Shown: positions 1 to 7,266, numbered from the stretch's first letter. The stretch is 12,856 nucleotides of DNA from Nitrosopumilaceae archaeon (GCA_030697975.1 JAUYOQ010000168.1:1-12856), one strand, 5' to 3'. The notes: generated by a model not told the origin, from the sequence alone. A program made the numbers and translations.

Positions 1-113
1 AATACTTAGCTAATTCAAATTCCCAAAAAAATTCTAAATAAAAATTGTAAATAATTAATTTCTAAATTAGTTTGTTAAACCAAAATTTTCGATTGGTAAA
101 GTTAGCTAGTTAA

Positions 114-121
114 TTTTATAT
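114..121 (+). promoter_or_regulatory. TATA box of the broken small ORF
   Basis: TTTTATAT centred about 26 bases before the ATG at 144 matches the usual archaeal TATA-to-start spacing and would give a leaderless transcript. The promoter looks intact although the reading frame behind it is broken. Bases 1-113 are AT-rich, and I see no gene or clear repeat in them. Confidence 0.5.
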
Positions 122-143
122 CGCATAAAGACGAATTGACAAC

Positions 144-285
144 ATGGACTGTAATGAAGAAGGCAAAGATTTTTTGAAATTGTACAAAGTCAAACAAATA
201 CAAAAGTAAGGAAGAAGATGCCAAATACAGCATTGAGGATGCTATGCTAGATTGTCTCGAAAAGTATTCAAAATCTAATAAGTAA
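144..285 (+). pseudogene. Small ORF interrupted by a frameshift
   Basis: An ORF opens at ATG 144 (MDCNEEGKDFLKLYK...) and stops at TAA 207-209 after 21 residues. A second frame, open from 178 and ending at TAA 283-285, continues with a lysine/glutamate-rich, gene-like sequence (SKEEDAKYSIEDAMLDCLEK...). Adding one A in the short A run near 186-188 joins them into a protein of about 47 residues reading LYKKSNKYKSKEED across the join. The two halves have matching composition (charged, with one Cys in each), and the promoter spacing is correct. I therefore read this as one small gene with a one-base deletion. It could be a true pseudogene, a sequencing error, or less likely a programmed frameshift. 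No function is recognised. The LDC near its end recalls an MLDC motif in the small protein at 3650-3793, but nothing else is shared. Confidence 0.5.
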
Positions 286-326
286 AAACTGTAGTTTTTT
301 ACAAAGTATATATTTCAAGGAAGAAC

Positions 327-332
327 TATATA
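327..332 (+). promoter_or_regulatory. TATA box for the AbrB/PhoU-type regulator operon
   Basis: TATATA lies 24 bases before the GTG start at 356, so transcription should begin at or just before the start codon. A second TATATAT at 306-312 could give a short leader of about 20 bases. The sequence alone does not decide between them. Confidence 0.45.
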
Positions 333-355
333 GAAAATTAAATTTCGTATATATT

Positions 356-1402
356 GTGAAGAATAGCGAAGAGGCAAGAAAAATCCAGTTTACGGGAAAG
401 TCTTCCTATATTGTTTCTCTGCCAAAACAATGGATTATGGATCTTGGATTAAAGAAGGGAGATCAAGTTATTGTTGCAAGGCAAGGCTCATCTGGCTTGA
501 AGATTTTTCCAACAACAGAACAAGTTAAAAGCTCACAGATTGACGAGGCAACATTTGAGATTGGCGCTGATGATAAGGATTCAGCGATTGTAAGAAAACT
601 GATATCGCTTTACTTTTTAGGGTTTAAAACAATAAACATAGTTCCAAAAAATGAAAGGCTAAAACCATCGCAAAGAATGGTTGTAAAAGATGCTGTAAAG
701 CGGATGCTTATGGGAACAGAGATTATCTCTGATTCATCAAATGAGATTACAATTCAAGTGCTAGTAAACCTCTTTGAGCTTTCAGTTGATGGCGCCTTCA
801 AGAGAATGCTGCATATAGCAAAATCAATGCTTAATGATGCATTTTTGGCAGTTAAAGAAAACAATTTTGAACTTGCAAACGAAGTGATAAATGCAGATGA
901 TGAGGTAGACAGATTTGGTTTTTACATAGTACGCCAACTCAAAATCGCAATACAAAATGAACATATGTTAGAAGAAATGGGATTTTCAAATGCACGAAAT
1001 TGCCTAGGTTACAGACTTGTTGTAAAAAATATTGAAAGAACAGGAGATCATGCTGTAATTATAGCCAAAGACTTGATTGAGTTTAAAAAATCAATAAAAA
1101 AAGATGTTCTAGAAAAGATTCAAGAGATGAACCAATTTGCGATTTCATTAATGGATGAGGCATGTTTGGCATTATTCAAAGAAGATTTTTACCAAGCAGA
1201 AAAAACAATTGAGAAAGCACTAGAGATTACAAAATATGAGAAAAAAGTTCTTGATAGCGCCAGATCAATAAAAGACGAAGAAGAGCATTACAGAATAAGA
1301 AGGATGGTAGAAAACATTCGAAGAATTGCTGAATATGCAAGCGACATAGCTGAAATTGTTCTTAACATAAATGTAGAAAAAGCATTGAAAAAGAAAGCGT
1401 GA
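356..1402 (+). CDS. AbrB-domain plus PhoU-domain regulator
   Basis: This 348-residue protein has an N-terminal swapped-hairpin AbrB/SpoVT-like DNA-binding region (about 6-52, with FTGKSSYIVSLPKQW and GLKKGDQV). Two PhoU-type helical repeats follow (about 140-240 and 255-345). Acidic metal-binding-type PhoU motifs are visible at DDEVDRF (181-187), IERTGDHA (226-233) and RIAEYASDIAEI (323-334). PhoU proteins sense or relay phosphate status through Pst transporters and kinases. The archaeal AbrB-PhoU fusion is thought to act as a transcription regulator, which is inference here. No pst or phoR gene is nearby. GTG at 356 is chosen because it begins just before the conserved domain and sits at leaderless distance from a TATA box; there is no earlier in-frame ATG. 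It is the first gene of a run with hflX, trm56 and tfe, with a 10-base gap to hflX. Confidence 0.85.
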   Translation: MKNSEEARKIQFTGKSSYIVSLPKQWIMDLGLKKGDQVIVARQGSSGLKIFPTTEQVKSSQIDEATFEIGADDKDSAIVRKLISLYFLGFKTINIVPKNERLKPSQRMVVKDAVKRMLMGTEIISDSSNEITIQVLVNLFELSVDGAFKRMLHIAKSMLNDAFLAVKENNFELANEVINADDEVDRFGFYIVRQLKIAIQNEHMLEEMGFSNARNCLGYRLVVKNIERTGDHAVIIAKDLIEFKKSIKKDVLEKIQEMNQFAISLMDEACLALFKEDFYQAEKTIEKALEITKYEKKVLDSARSIKDEEEHYRIRRMVENIRRIAEYASDIAEIVLNINVEKALKKKA

Positions 1403-1412
1403 ATAAGACTAA

Positions 1413-2528
1413 TTGAATACTGCAATTCTAATAACATATGGTAAAGAGGACGTTATCAGAGAAGCTGTAGCATTATGTGAAGCCGCAGATTATAAACCGA
1501 TACAAATTATTGAACAAAAGTATCTTAATCGACCAAAATTTGGAATCAGTGAAGAAATAGTAAAAAGAATAGAAGATGCCATTAAAAGATTAAAACCAGA
1601 TGTTGTAGTTTACGATGAAATATTAAAACCAAGTCAAAATTACAATCTTGCGTCAAGATTGAAAATAAACATACTTGATAGAGAGGCCTTGATATTAGAA
1701 ATTTTTCAGAGTAGAGCTAAAAGTTCAGAATCACAACTTCAAGTAAAATTAGCGCAGCTTCGTTATGAGATATCAAAGGCAAAAGAAAAAGTTAGGCTTG
1801 CAAAGAAGGGAGAGCAGCCAGGTTTTATGGGAATTGGAAAATTCGAAGTGGATGTGTACTATAACGACATAAAACATAGGATGAACACAGTAAAATCAAA
1901 ACTTGCAAAAGCTGGAAAACAACGCGAGCTTCACAGACAGTCAAGACAGAGATTAGGATTCAAAACAATCTCGCTTGCAGGATACACATCAGCCGGTAAA
2001 ACAACTCTCTTCAACTATCTAACAGGCGAGGAACACCAAGAAGGCAAAGAACTTTTTACGACCCTTTCAACTACAACAAGAAAAATTACAATTAAGCATC
2101 AAGAAGTTCTTATTTCAGATACTGTAGGATTCATCAGCAAGCTTCCTGCTTACATGATTGAGGCGTTCAAATCAACGCTTGAAGAACTGACCTATACAGA
2201 TGTAGTAATAGTTGTAATTGACGCAAGCGATCCTGATTTTGATTTAAAAAAGAAATTTCATAGCTGTATTTCTACCTTAAATGGTTTAGGTGTTAAACGT
2301 GACCGCATAATTTTTGCATTAAACAAGTCTGATCTGATAGCACCGGATGAGATTGAACAAAAAGCAAAACAGCTAAAACTTGAGGATACTAAAAAATGGA
2401 TCCCAATATCGGCAATTACAGGCCAAAACATATTGCAATTAAAGGATCTGATTGAAAAGATTTTAGAAACACCAAAACCAGTAGCTGAAAAAAAGCCAGT
2501 AGAATTTGGTGCAATTTATGAAAATTGA
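1413..2528 (+). CDS. hflX: GTPase HflX
   Basis: This is a 371-residue GTPase of the HflX family, which binds the large ribosomal subunit and in bacteria rescues or splits stalled ribosomes. Residues 1-100 match the HflX N-terminal domain. A basic helical linker (105-180) with the family signature EQPGFMGIGKFEVD leads to the G domain: G1 GYTSAGKT (190-197), G3 DTVGF (236-240), G4 NKSD (304-307) and G5 SAI (333-335). The switch I segment TTLSTTTRK differs slightly from the usual TLxPTTR. The C-terminus is short, as in archaeal members. The start is a TTG at 1413, 10 bases after the preceding stop; the N-terminal strand NTAILITYG supports it, and no ATG lies nearby in frame. The last 11 bases overlap trm56, suggesting translational coupling. 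Confidence 0.93.
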   Translation: MNTAILITYGKEDVIREAVALCEAADYKPIQIIEQKYLNRPKFGISEEIVKRIEDAIKRLKPDVVVYDEILKPSQNYNLASRLKINILDREALILEIFQSRAKSSESQLQVKLAQLRYEISKAKEKVRLAKKGEQPGFMGIGKFEVDVYYNDIKHRMNTVKSKLAKAGKQRELHRQSRQRLGFKTISLAGYTSAGKTTLFNYLTGEEHQEGKELFTTLSTTTRKITIKHQEVLISDTVGFISKLPAYMIEAFKSTLEELTYTDVVIVVIDASDPDFDLKKKFHSCISTLNGLGVKRDRIIFALNKSDLIAPDEIEQKAKQLKLEDTKKWIPISAITGQNILQLKDLIEKILETPKPVAEKKPVEFGAIYEN

Positions 2529-3051
2529 AGTATTAAGAATAGGTCAGCGTTTAGTACGAGATGATAGGGTCACTACTCATGTTGCGCTTGTAGCAAGAGC
2601 CTTTGGTGCCTCAAAAATCTATATGAATGAAGTAAATCCGGAAATCAAAGAGACTTTAGACAAAATAAGCAAGACTTGGGGAGGAGCATTTGAGGTTGAG
2701 TTTATCACAAACTGGAAAAAAATAATTCAAGAAAAGAAACGAGAAAAAATCAAAATTGTTCATTTGACTATGTATGGCCAAAATATCAACGAAGCTGATT
2801 ATACAATAGAAAAAGAAAATCATATTTTGGTAGTAGTGGGAGCTGAAAAAGTACCACGGGAAATATATGATCTTGCTGACTATAATGTAGCTGTTGGAAA
2901 CCAACCTCATTCAGAAATAAGTGCACTAGCAGTTTTGTTGGACAGAGTCCAGAAAGGAAGTCAGTTTTTTACAAAATATCAAAATGCACAAAGAGAGATT
3001 GTTCCTACTAAACAAGGTAAAAATGTCATTGTAAAGAAGACAAGGGATTAA
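2518..3051 (+). CDS. trm56: tRNA (cytidine(56)-2'-O)-methyltransferase Trm56
   Basis: This 177-residue SPOUT-class methylase transfers a methyl group from S-adenosylmethionine to the ribose of C56 in the tRNA T-loop, an archaea-specific modification. The N-terminal motif LRIGQRLVRDDRVTTHVALVARAFGA (residues 6-31) is diagnostic. The SPOUT knot appears as ILVVVGAEKVPREIYDLADYNVAVGNQPHSEISALAVLLDR (103-143), where VVGAEKVP and VGNQPHSEI bind the cofactor. I start the gene at ATG 2518 because homologues begin MKxxVLRxGxR. A longer in-frame GTG at 2506 would add four unconserved residues. It overlaps hflX by 11 bases. The tRNA-Gly in this window has the target C56 in its T-loop (TTCAAAT). Confidence 0.93.
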   Translation: MKIEVLRIGQRLVRDDRVTTHVALVARAFGASKIYMNEVNPEIKETLDKISKTWGGAFEVEFITNWKKIIQEKKREKIKIVHLTMYGQNINEADYTIEKENHILVVVGAEKVPREIYDLADYNVAVGNQPHSEISALAVLLDRVQKGSQFFTKYQNAQREIVPTKQGKNVIVKKTRD

Positions 3052-3073
3052 TATCAGTATAAATGGAAGTGGG

Positions 3074-3586
3074 ATGTTGGTTGACCAATACGAAGATCCT
3101 TTTGTAAGAATTGCTTCAATGATAGGTGGAGACGAATATCTCAAGGTTGCAAGATCTCTCTTAAAATCTGAAGATGCAACAGATGAGGAAATTGCAAGCT
3201 CTACTGGCTTGAGAATAAATATGGTAAGAAAAGTTCTCTACGATCTTTTTGGTAAATCACTCATTACTGGAATAAGAGTAAAAGATGAAAGAAAAGGGTG
3301 GTTTGTTTACAGATGGCGTTCAAGGAGGGACGAAGTAGAAAATTTCATTGAAGGCCAGAAAAAGAAAATTTCTGAAAGATTGCAGCAAAGATTAGACTAT
3401 GAGAACGCATCAGACTTTTATCATTGCGGCAACGAGGATTGCCCAAGAGTAACATTTGAAGATGCACTTGAAGGATTTTTCAAATGTCCTTCCTGTGGAA
3501 AGGTTCTAAACCTGAAGAAAAATGATAAATCGAAAAAAGCATTTTCTGTAAAGATTGATGAAATAAGAAAAGACATGCGAAAATAA
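3074..3586 (+). CDS. tfe: Transcription factor E, alpha subunit (TFE/TFIIE-alpha)
   Basis: This 170-residue general transcription factor assists promoter opening by RNA polymerase with TBP and TFB. An N-terminal winged helix spans about 8-85 (DEEIASSTGLRINMVRKVLYDL, then GWFVYRWR). A helical linker follows (86-112), then a C-terminal zinc ribbon with Cys118, Cys123, Cys138 and Cys141 (CGNEDC...CPSC). The tail 146-170 is lysine-rich. ATG 3074 places the winged helix where homologues have it. It lies 22 bases after trm56 and a GGAAGTGGG stretch sits just before it, so it is probably the last gene of the phoU-like/hflX/trm56 run. A TATAAA at 3057-3062 is too close to the start to be a standard leaderless promoter. 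Confidence 0.93.
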   Translation: MLVDQYEDPFVRIASMIGGDEYLKVARSLLKSEDATDEEIASSTGLRINMVRKVLYDLFGKSLITGIRVKDERKGWFVYRWRSRRDEVENFIEGQKKKISERLQQRLDYENASDFYHCGNEDCPRVTFEDALEGFFKCPSCGKVLNLKKNDKSKKAFSVKIDEIRKDMRK

Positions 3587-3620
3587 TTTTGTTGCCATAA
3601 CAATGTTTGACCAAAAAATA

Positions 3621-3627
3621 CTATATG
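3621..3627 (+). promoter_or_regulatory. TATA box of the small Cys-rich protein gene
   Basis: CTATATG after an A-rich stretch (3613-3618) is centred 26 bases before the ATG at 3650. This is typical leaderless spacing and supports that small ORF as a real gene. Confidence 0.5.
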
Positions 3628-3649
3628 ATCTGAAACCTCAGTAAACGAC

Positions 3650-3793
3650 ATGATGACAACACCTCCAAAACCAACAGGCGGAGATGAAATATGTCCATTG
3701 TGTAAAAAGCCAAAAAGTGAGCATACCAACAAGGAGATGCTTGATTGTTCTCGTAAGTTAAGGGAATTAGAGACTAAAGATGAGCATGATTAG
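3650..3793 (+). CDS. Small zinc-ribbon-like protein, 47 residues
   Basis: Starting at ATG 3650 (or the adjacent ATG 3653), this ORF encodes 47 residues. It has a proline-rich N-terminus (TTPPKPTGG) and a CPLC knuckle at 15-18. A lysine-rich turn (KKPKSEH) follows, then MLDCSRK with a third cysteine at position 33, and a charged tail ending at TAG 3791-3793. Cys15, Cys18, Cys33 and possibly His25 could bind one zinc ion. It has its own well-placed TATA box and lies 63 bases after tfe. It ends one base before the stop of the opposing gene, so the two converge tail to tail. No family is recognised. Tiny CxxC proteins are common in this lineage and may bind nucleic acid or protein, but that is inference. 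Confidence 0.7.
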   Translation: MMTTPPKPTGGDEICPLCKKPKSEHTNKEMLDCSRKLRELETKDEHD

Positions 3794-3794
3794 A

Positions 3795-4148
3795 TTATTT
3801 TTGTAATAATTTGGTTAGTTTTTTAATGATTGTAAAAGGATCAACATCGCCATCTGTTGTAACATAAAGTATATGTTTTTTATCTAATGGAGTTGTCGTT
3901 CGTATAATTTTTTCAAAAACACTGACTGAATATTCTTCTTTTCCGTATTTGCTACTTAATTCATTATGAGTTTTATTTGATTTTAAAATTTCATTAATGG
4001 ATTTTTTGCTTTCTTTTTTGTTAAGAATGCTGGTTAAACCCTCACGGTGTTTGCCATGAATTATTTTTCCTTTCATATCAAATATTGTAACGAAACGAAT
4101 CATAGGATCCAAATCGAGAATATTTTCACATAATTTTACAAAATCCAT
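3795..4148 (-). CDS. Small uncharacterised protein, roadblock/profilin-like or DUF6659-type
   Basis: This is a 117-residue protein without signal peptide or membrane segment. The start MDFVKLCENILDLDPMIRFVTIFDMKGKIIHG, the central basic helical part and the later strand HILYVTTDGDVDPF resemble a group of small proteins abundant in ammonia-oxidising archaea. I recall these as DUF6659, with a possible profilin/roadblock-like alternation of helix, strand pair and helix. That assignment is from memory and is uncertain. It is monocistronic: 135 bases separate it from arfC upstream, and it converges with the small Cys-rich gene. A weak TATA-like ATTAAAC lies near 4173-4179 on the minus strand, about 27 bases before the ATG. 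Function unknown; a regulatory or signalling role would be a guess. Confidence 0.7.
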   Translation of the reverse strand: MDFVKLCENILDLDPMIRFVTIFDMKGKIIHGKHREGLTSILNKKESKKSINEILKSNKTHNELSSKYGKEEYSVSVFEKIIRTTTPLDKKHILYVTTDGDVDPFTIIKKLTKLLQK

Positions 4149-4283
4149 ATTTTGAGTACCTCTGCTGACAATAGTTTAATGATAATGTATTTGTTTTGTG
4201 CAGAAAAATGATAATTTTAAGAACAAATAGTGTGTTGTGAAAAGGATTGAGTTTTGGCTTTTTAGAATAGTTACTTTAATCTA

Positions 4284-4943
4284 TCATTTAGATTTTGCAT
4301 AGCATAAAATCACTTCATTTTCTAAACGTAAAATTTTTTCTAGTTTCAGTTTTCTTGATTTTGCAATTTTAGAAAATCCTTTTCCTTCAATTATAGAAAC
4401 TGCGTCTTTGCCCCCTACAAGAAATGGTGTAATTGTGACTATTATTTCATCAAACAGGTTTTGATTTACAAATTCCCAGTTAACGGCGCCTCCCCCTTCA
4501 ACTAGGATTTTTTTAATTTTTAGTTTCCAAAGAGTTTTCAAAAGTTTTTTTATGTTTACGGTATTATTTCCTGAAACAATTATCTTAAGCGGAAATTTTC
4601 TAAGCTTTTCGAGATTTTTATTTGATGCCTTTTTGGAAACTGCAATTATTGTTGGAATTTTATTACAAGTTTTGATGATTCTGGATTTTGTACTTATTGT
4701 TGCCCTAGAATCTAAAATTATTCGAATGGGATTTTTGCCTTTTACCTGATGTACTGTTAATATTGGATCATCACGCTTGACGGTATTTTTGCCAACTAAA
4801 ATGGCATCAACGGTAGCACGTAACCTGTATACGCGTATCTTGTCCTTTCCTGAAGAAAATCTAGAGTCTCCGCTTTTTGTGGCTATCTTACCATCCAAAG
4901 AGGTTGCTGCACTGAGAATAACATATGGCCTATAGCTTGCCAT
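4284..4943 (-). CDS. arfC: Archaeal-type 2,5-diaminopyrimidinone 5'-phosphate reductase (ArfC/RibD C-terminal family)
   Basis: This 219-residue NAD(P)H reductase reduces the ribosyl side chain of the diaminopyrimidinone 5'-phosphate to ribityl, an early step of riboflavin synthesis. It is a single RibD C-terminal (DHFR-like) domain with no deaminase domain, as in archaeal ArfC. Motifs are SAATSLDGKIAT (11-22), LRATVDAILVGKNTVKRDDP (41-60), ILVEGGGAVNWEFV (146-159) and FLVGGKDA (174-181). The ATG at 4943 overlaps the end of the amidohydrolase by 14 bases, making it the last gene of the rib operon and probably translationally coupled. Lacking the deaminase domain of bacterial RibD, the cell needs a separate deaminase. 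Confidence 0.92.
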   Translation of the reverse strand: MASYRPYVILSAATSLDGKIATKSGDSRFSSGKDKIRVYRLRATVDAILVGKNTVKRDDPILTVHQVKGKNPIRIILDSRATISTKSRIIKTCNKIPTIIAVSKKASNKNLEKLRKFPLKIIVSGNNTVNIKKLLKTLWKLKIKKILVEGGGAVNWEFVNQNLFDEIIVTITPFLVGGKDAVSIIEGKGFSKIAKSRKLKLEKILRLENEVILCYAKSK

Positions 4944-6120
4944 GAATTATTTTTCCTCCTATCATTACAGCTTTAATTGTTGACTCTGAGGCGCGATGTA
5001 CAATTGATGTATGAGGACTATGCATAGGTTCAAGATCAACTGCATGTTTATCAAGGAAAATGCAATCAGCTAGATATCCTTCCTTAATTGAGCCGATTTT
5101 TTTGTGCAATATCTTACCAGCGTTTGATGTAGCCATTTTGAGGATCTGTTTTGCATCAATTCTTTTTTTATGAATAGCCATAGAAACTTTCCAAAGATAG
5201 TCCATTTCTCGAAACATATTAGGCGAGTTTATCATAACGTTGTCTGTTCCAATTGCTATAGTATTTCCTGTTTTGATCATCAATTCAATGTCAGGAATCC
5301 CTTCTGCAAGTGCAGCGTTAGCACGTGGGCACACTACAATACCCCCTGTTTTTCTTGCAGCTAGACAAAGATCTTTTTTTGATGCATGGGTCATGTGAAC
5401 CAAAAAGTGTGGTTTTAAAAGAAGACATCGCTGAGTTTCAGATTTTTTAGTCATTTTTTTTGATAGTGTGCAGCTTTGTTTTGTTTCAGCTGAATGAATT
5501 GCACGGATTTTTTTTGTTGTTGAATAATATTTTAAAACAGAATCGCTGTACTCGTTTGCACCGCTAACTCCTATGCCATCACATTTTTGTAAAATTGTAG
5601 CTAATTCCTTACGTTTTGATTTTGCAAACGGAGTGTTTTGTTTGATTTCTTTTTGTTTTTGATAATATTCTACTCTGCCAAGTATCATAGAACGAATTGG
5701 AAGTGTTGAAATGGCTTTTTTTAATAACAAAACTCCCTCTAGTCCACTTTCTCGAAAATCAACGAAAGTGGTTATTCCATTTTTTATCATAGATAGACAT
5801 GAGGTTTTCATAAAATTTGCAAGATGTGCTGGTTTTGTGTTTTTGAGTATCTTTGATTTTATTCCGTGTATAGGATGAATTCTGGCCTCAGCTGTGCTTT
5901 CTAACGAAATGTCTTTTGCGATTGAATCACCTATGTGAGTGTGCGCATTTACAAATCCTGGAATTATTACTAGTCCTTCACAGTCAAGTTTTTCTTCGCT
6001 TGGATTTGAGGCAAGATTTTGCTTTATTTTTTTAAAGATTTGTTCTGAAATTCTAATGTTTGTGTTCTCTATGTATTGTAAATCTTCTCCATAGAGAATA
6101 CTTGCATTTTTTAAAAGCAT
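4930..6120 (-). CDS. Amidohydrolase-superfamily enzyme in the riboflavin operon
   Basis: This 396-residue protein is a cytosine-deaminase/ATZ-TRZ-like amidohydrolase with a TIM-barrel metal site. HTH is at 60-62 after PGFVNAHTHIGD. His209-Ser-Ala-Glu212 follows, then VHMTHA (241-246) and the catalytic-type Asp293 in IGTDN. The C-terminal strand GSIKEGYLADCIFLD (343-357) is typical of the family. Members deaminate or hydrolyse cyclic C-N bonds in purines, pyrimidines and related rings. The exact substrate is not readable from the sequence. The gene overlaps GTP cyclohydrolase III by 10 bases and arfC by 14, so it is co-translated with riboflavin enzymes. I infer that it carries out a hydrolytic step of that route, either deamination of the diaminopyrimidine or removal of the formyl group (ArfB step). 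A salvage deaminase such as cytosine or SAH deaminase is the alternative. Confidence 0.85.
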   Translation of the reverse strand: MLLKNASILYGEDLQYIENTNIRISEQIFKKIKQNLASNPSEEKLDCEGLVIIPGFVNAHTHIGDSIAKDISLESTAEARIHPIHGIKSKILKNTKPAHLANFMKTSCLSMIKNGITTFVDFRESGLEGVLLLKKAISTLPIRSMILGRVEYYQKQKEIKQNTPFAKSKRKELATILQKCDGIGVSGANEYSDSVLKYYSTTKKIRAIHSAETKQSCTLSKKMTKKSETQRCLLLKPHFLVHMTHASKKDLCLAARKTGGIVVCPRANAALAEGIPDIELMIKTGNTIAIGTDNVMINSPNMFREMDYLWKVSMAIHKKRIDAKQILKMATSNAGKILHKKIGSIKEGYLADCIFLDKHAVDLEPMHSPHTSIVHRASESTIKAVMIGGKIIHGKL

Positions 6121-6866
6121 GATAATTCATAGATCTCTGGCTTTTCTTTTCCAGAATCTCTAATTTGTCGTATAGTATCAAGAGATTTTGTTGCAAGCTT
6201 GACAGCCTCTCGTGCAGTTTTTCCTGTCCCAATTCCACAGTTCAATGTAACCTCAAGCTCTTTTTTTGCCAAAGCGATGAATTCTTTTGCATATTTATTT
6301 GCAAATTCATCTGAAACAACCATGAAATTATCACCTCCCATAAAGAAGGTCAGTGAGTTTTTTTTAAGAAAAAATTCTGTCATTTTTGAATAAAGTTTGA
6401 ATATCATTGATGAGATTTCAAATGGTGAAGCGTTTTGTCTTTTTGATGTCAGGTTTTCAACATCAAAATGAATGATTGTTACCTTTTGCTCTGATTTTCC
6501 GTTAACAAAACCATAGATGCTGTGTTCTTTGTTCAGAAAATTTTCTGCCTTTTTTCCTTCATAGGCTCTAAGGTTTGCATCAAAAGGAGTTTCTGCAAAT
6601 CCAATAGACATTGATAGTTTGAGATCAAAGTTCTTTGCAAGTTCTTTTTGTATTTCTACGTGATCATCTAATGTCAGTCCATTTGTTATAGCAAAAAATT
6701 CATCAGCACGATTCAAAAATACAAGTGAGTTTTTCTCAGAGAATAGTTTTTGTACATCTTTGTAAAGTGATGCCTGAAGCATTTGCAGCTGATGTTCTCT
6801 GTCGCTTCCTAGCGATAATGTCCAAGGACCATACTTGGTAATTTTGAGAATTGTTAGCTGAACCAA
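6111..6866 (-). CDS. arfA: GTP cyclohydrolase III (ArfA)
   Basis: This 251-residue enzyme opens the GTP imidazole ring without removing formate, giving the formylaminopyrimidine nucleotide that starts archaeal riboflavin synthesis. It belongs to the GGDEF-like GCH III family. The N-terminus VQLTILKITKYGPWT matches the start of homologues. Other motifs are FLNRADEFFAITNG (50-63), HFDVENLT (133-140, metal-binding Asp135) and FFMGGDNFM (174-182, the GGDN active-site signature). The start is a TTG at 6866, chosen because the protein must begin immediately before VQLTI; the ribH stop lies one base upstream. It is the third gene of the ribB operon and overlaps the amidohydrolase by 10 bases. Confidence 0.94.
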   Translation of the reverse strand: MVQLTILKITKYGPWTLSLGSDREHQLQMLQASLYKDVQKLFSEKNSLVFLNRADEFFAITNGLTLDDHVEIQKELAKNFDLKLSMSIGFAETPFDANLRAYEGKKAENFLNKEHSIYGFVNGKSEQKVTIIHFDVENLTSKRQNASPFEISSMIFKLYSKMTEFFLKKNSLTFFMGGDNFMVVSDEFANKYAKEFIALAKKELEVTLNCGIGTGKTAREAVKLATKSLDTIRQIRDSGKEKPEIYELSCF

Positions 6867-6867
6867 C

Positions 6868-7266
6868 TTATCGTATCCTCTGTAATTCTTTTGAGGTGTT
6901 AATTACTGCCTCAACTGCTCGTTCGGCTACAGGTCTTATTCTTGCATATGCTTGTCTTTCTTGCATTCCAGGCCCAGAAATGCCAAGAGAGACTGCTTTT
7001 TTGTGCTTCAATGACAGTTCTTGTAATGTTTTTGCAGTTGCGTGAGCTATGACTTCATCATGTTTTGTCTGACCCTTAATTACTGCGCCCAGTGTCACTA
7101 CCGCATCAATATCGCTTTTTGATAACAATTCATCAATTATTATAGGCATATCATAAATACCTGGAACCTTGCAAGTGTACTTTACATTAATTTTAAGTGA
7201 CTGTGCCTTTTCTTGTGCCACCTCAAGCATTTTTGATGTTATTCTCTGGTTAAACTCCGAGACCAC
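6868..7266 (-). CDS. ribH: 6,7-dimethyl-8-ribityllumazine synthase
   Basis: RibH condenses the ribityldiaminouracil with 3,4-dihydroxybutanone 4-phosphate to form lumazine. Motifs are VSEFNQRIT, the substrate loop VPGIYDMP (34-41), TLGAVIKGQTKHDEV with catalytic His69, and the archaeal-type SGPGM (97-101). From the GTG at 7266 the protein has 132 residues. Homology clearly continues upstream: the preceding in-frame codons read NIAIV, the expected first beta strand. The true start is therefore probably 5' of 7266. The only candidates before the coding frame of ribB are CTG 7281-7279 or ATT 7284-7282, the latter touching the ribB stop. GTG 7266 is the first conventional start codon, so I keep it as a minimal start. 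The gene is tightly coupled to ribB and to GTP cyclohydrolase III (1-base gap). Confidence 0.92.
   Translation of the reverse strand: MVSEFNQRITSKMLEVAQEKAQSLKINVKYTCKVPGIYDMPIIIDELLSKSDIDAVVTLGAVIKGQTKHDEVIAHATAKTLQELSLKHKKAVSLGISGPGMQERQAYARIRPVAERAVEAVINTSKELQRIR

Noticed and set aside
3057..3062. TATAAA as a tfe promoter
   Set aside because: Only about 14 bases from the tfe ATG, too close for the usual archaeal spacing; read-through from trm56 is simpler.
2656..3144. Two minus-strand ORFs of 84 and 72 residues
   Set aside because: They lie opposite trm56 and the start of tfe, are Phe/Ser-rich and have no promoter or motif.
3421..3732. 103-residue ORF on the minus strand
   Set aside because: Antisense to the tfe zinc ribbon and the small CPLC gene, both of which have clear coding evidence.
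3794..3838. T-rich stretch after the small CPLC gene as a terminator
   Set aside because: T-runs could stop archaeal transcription, but here they are also the 3' coding end of the opposing gene in AT-rich DNA, so the signal is not distinguishable.
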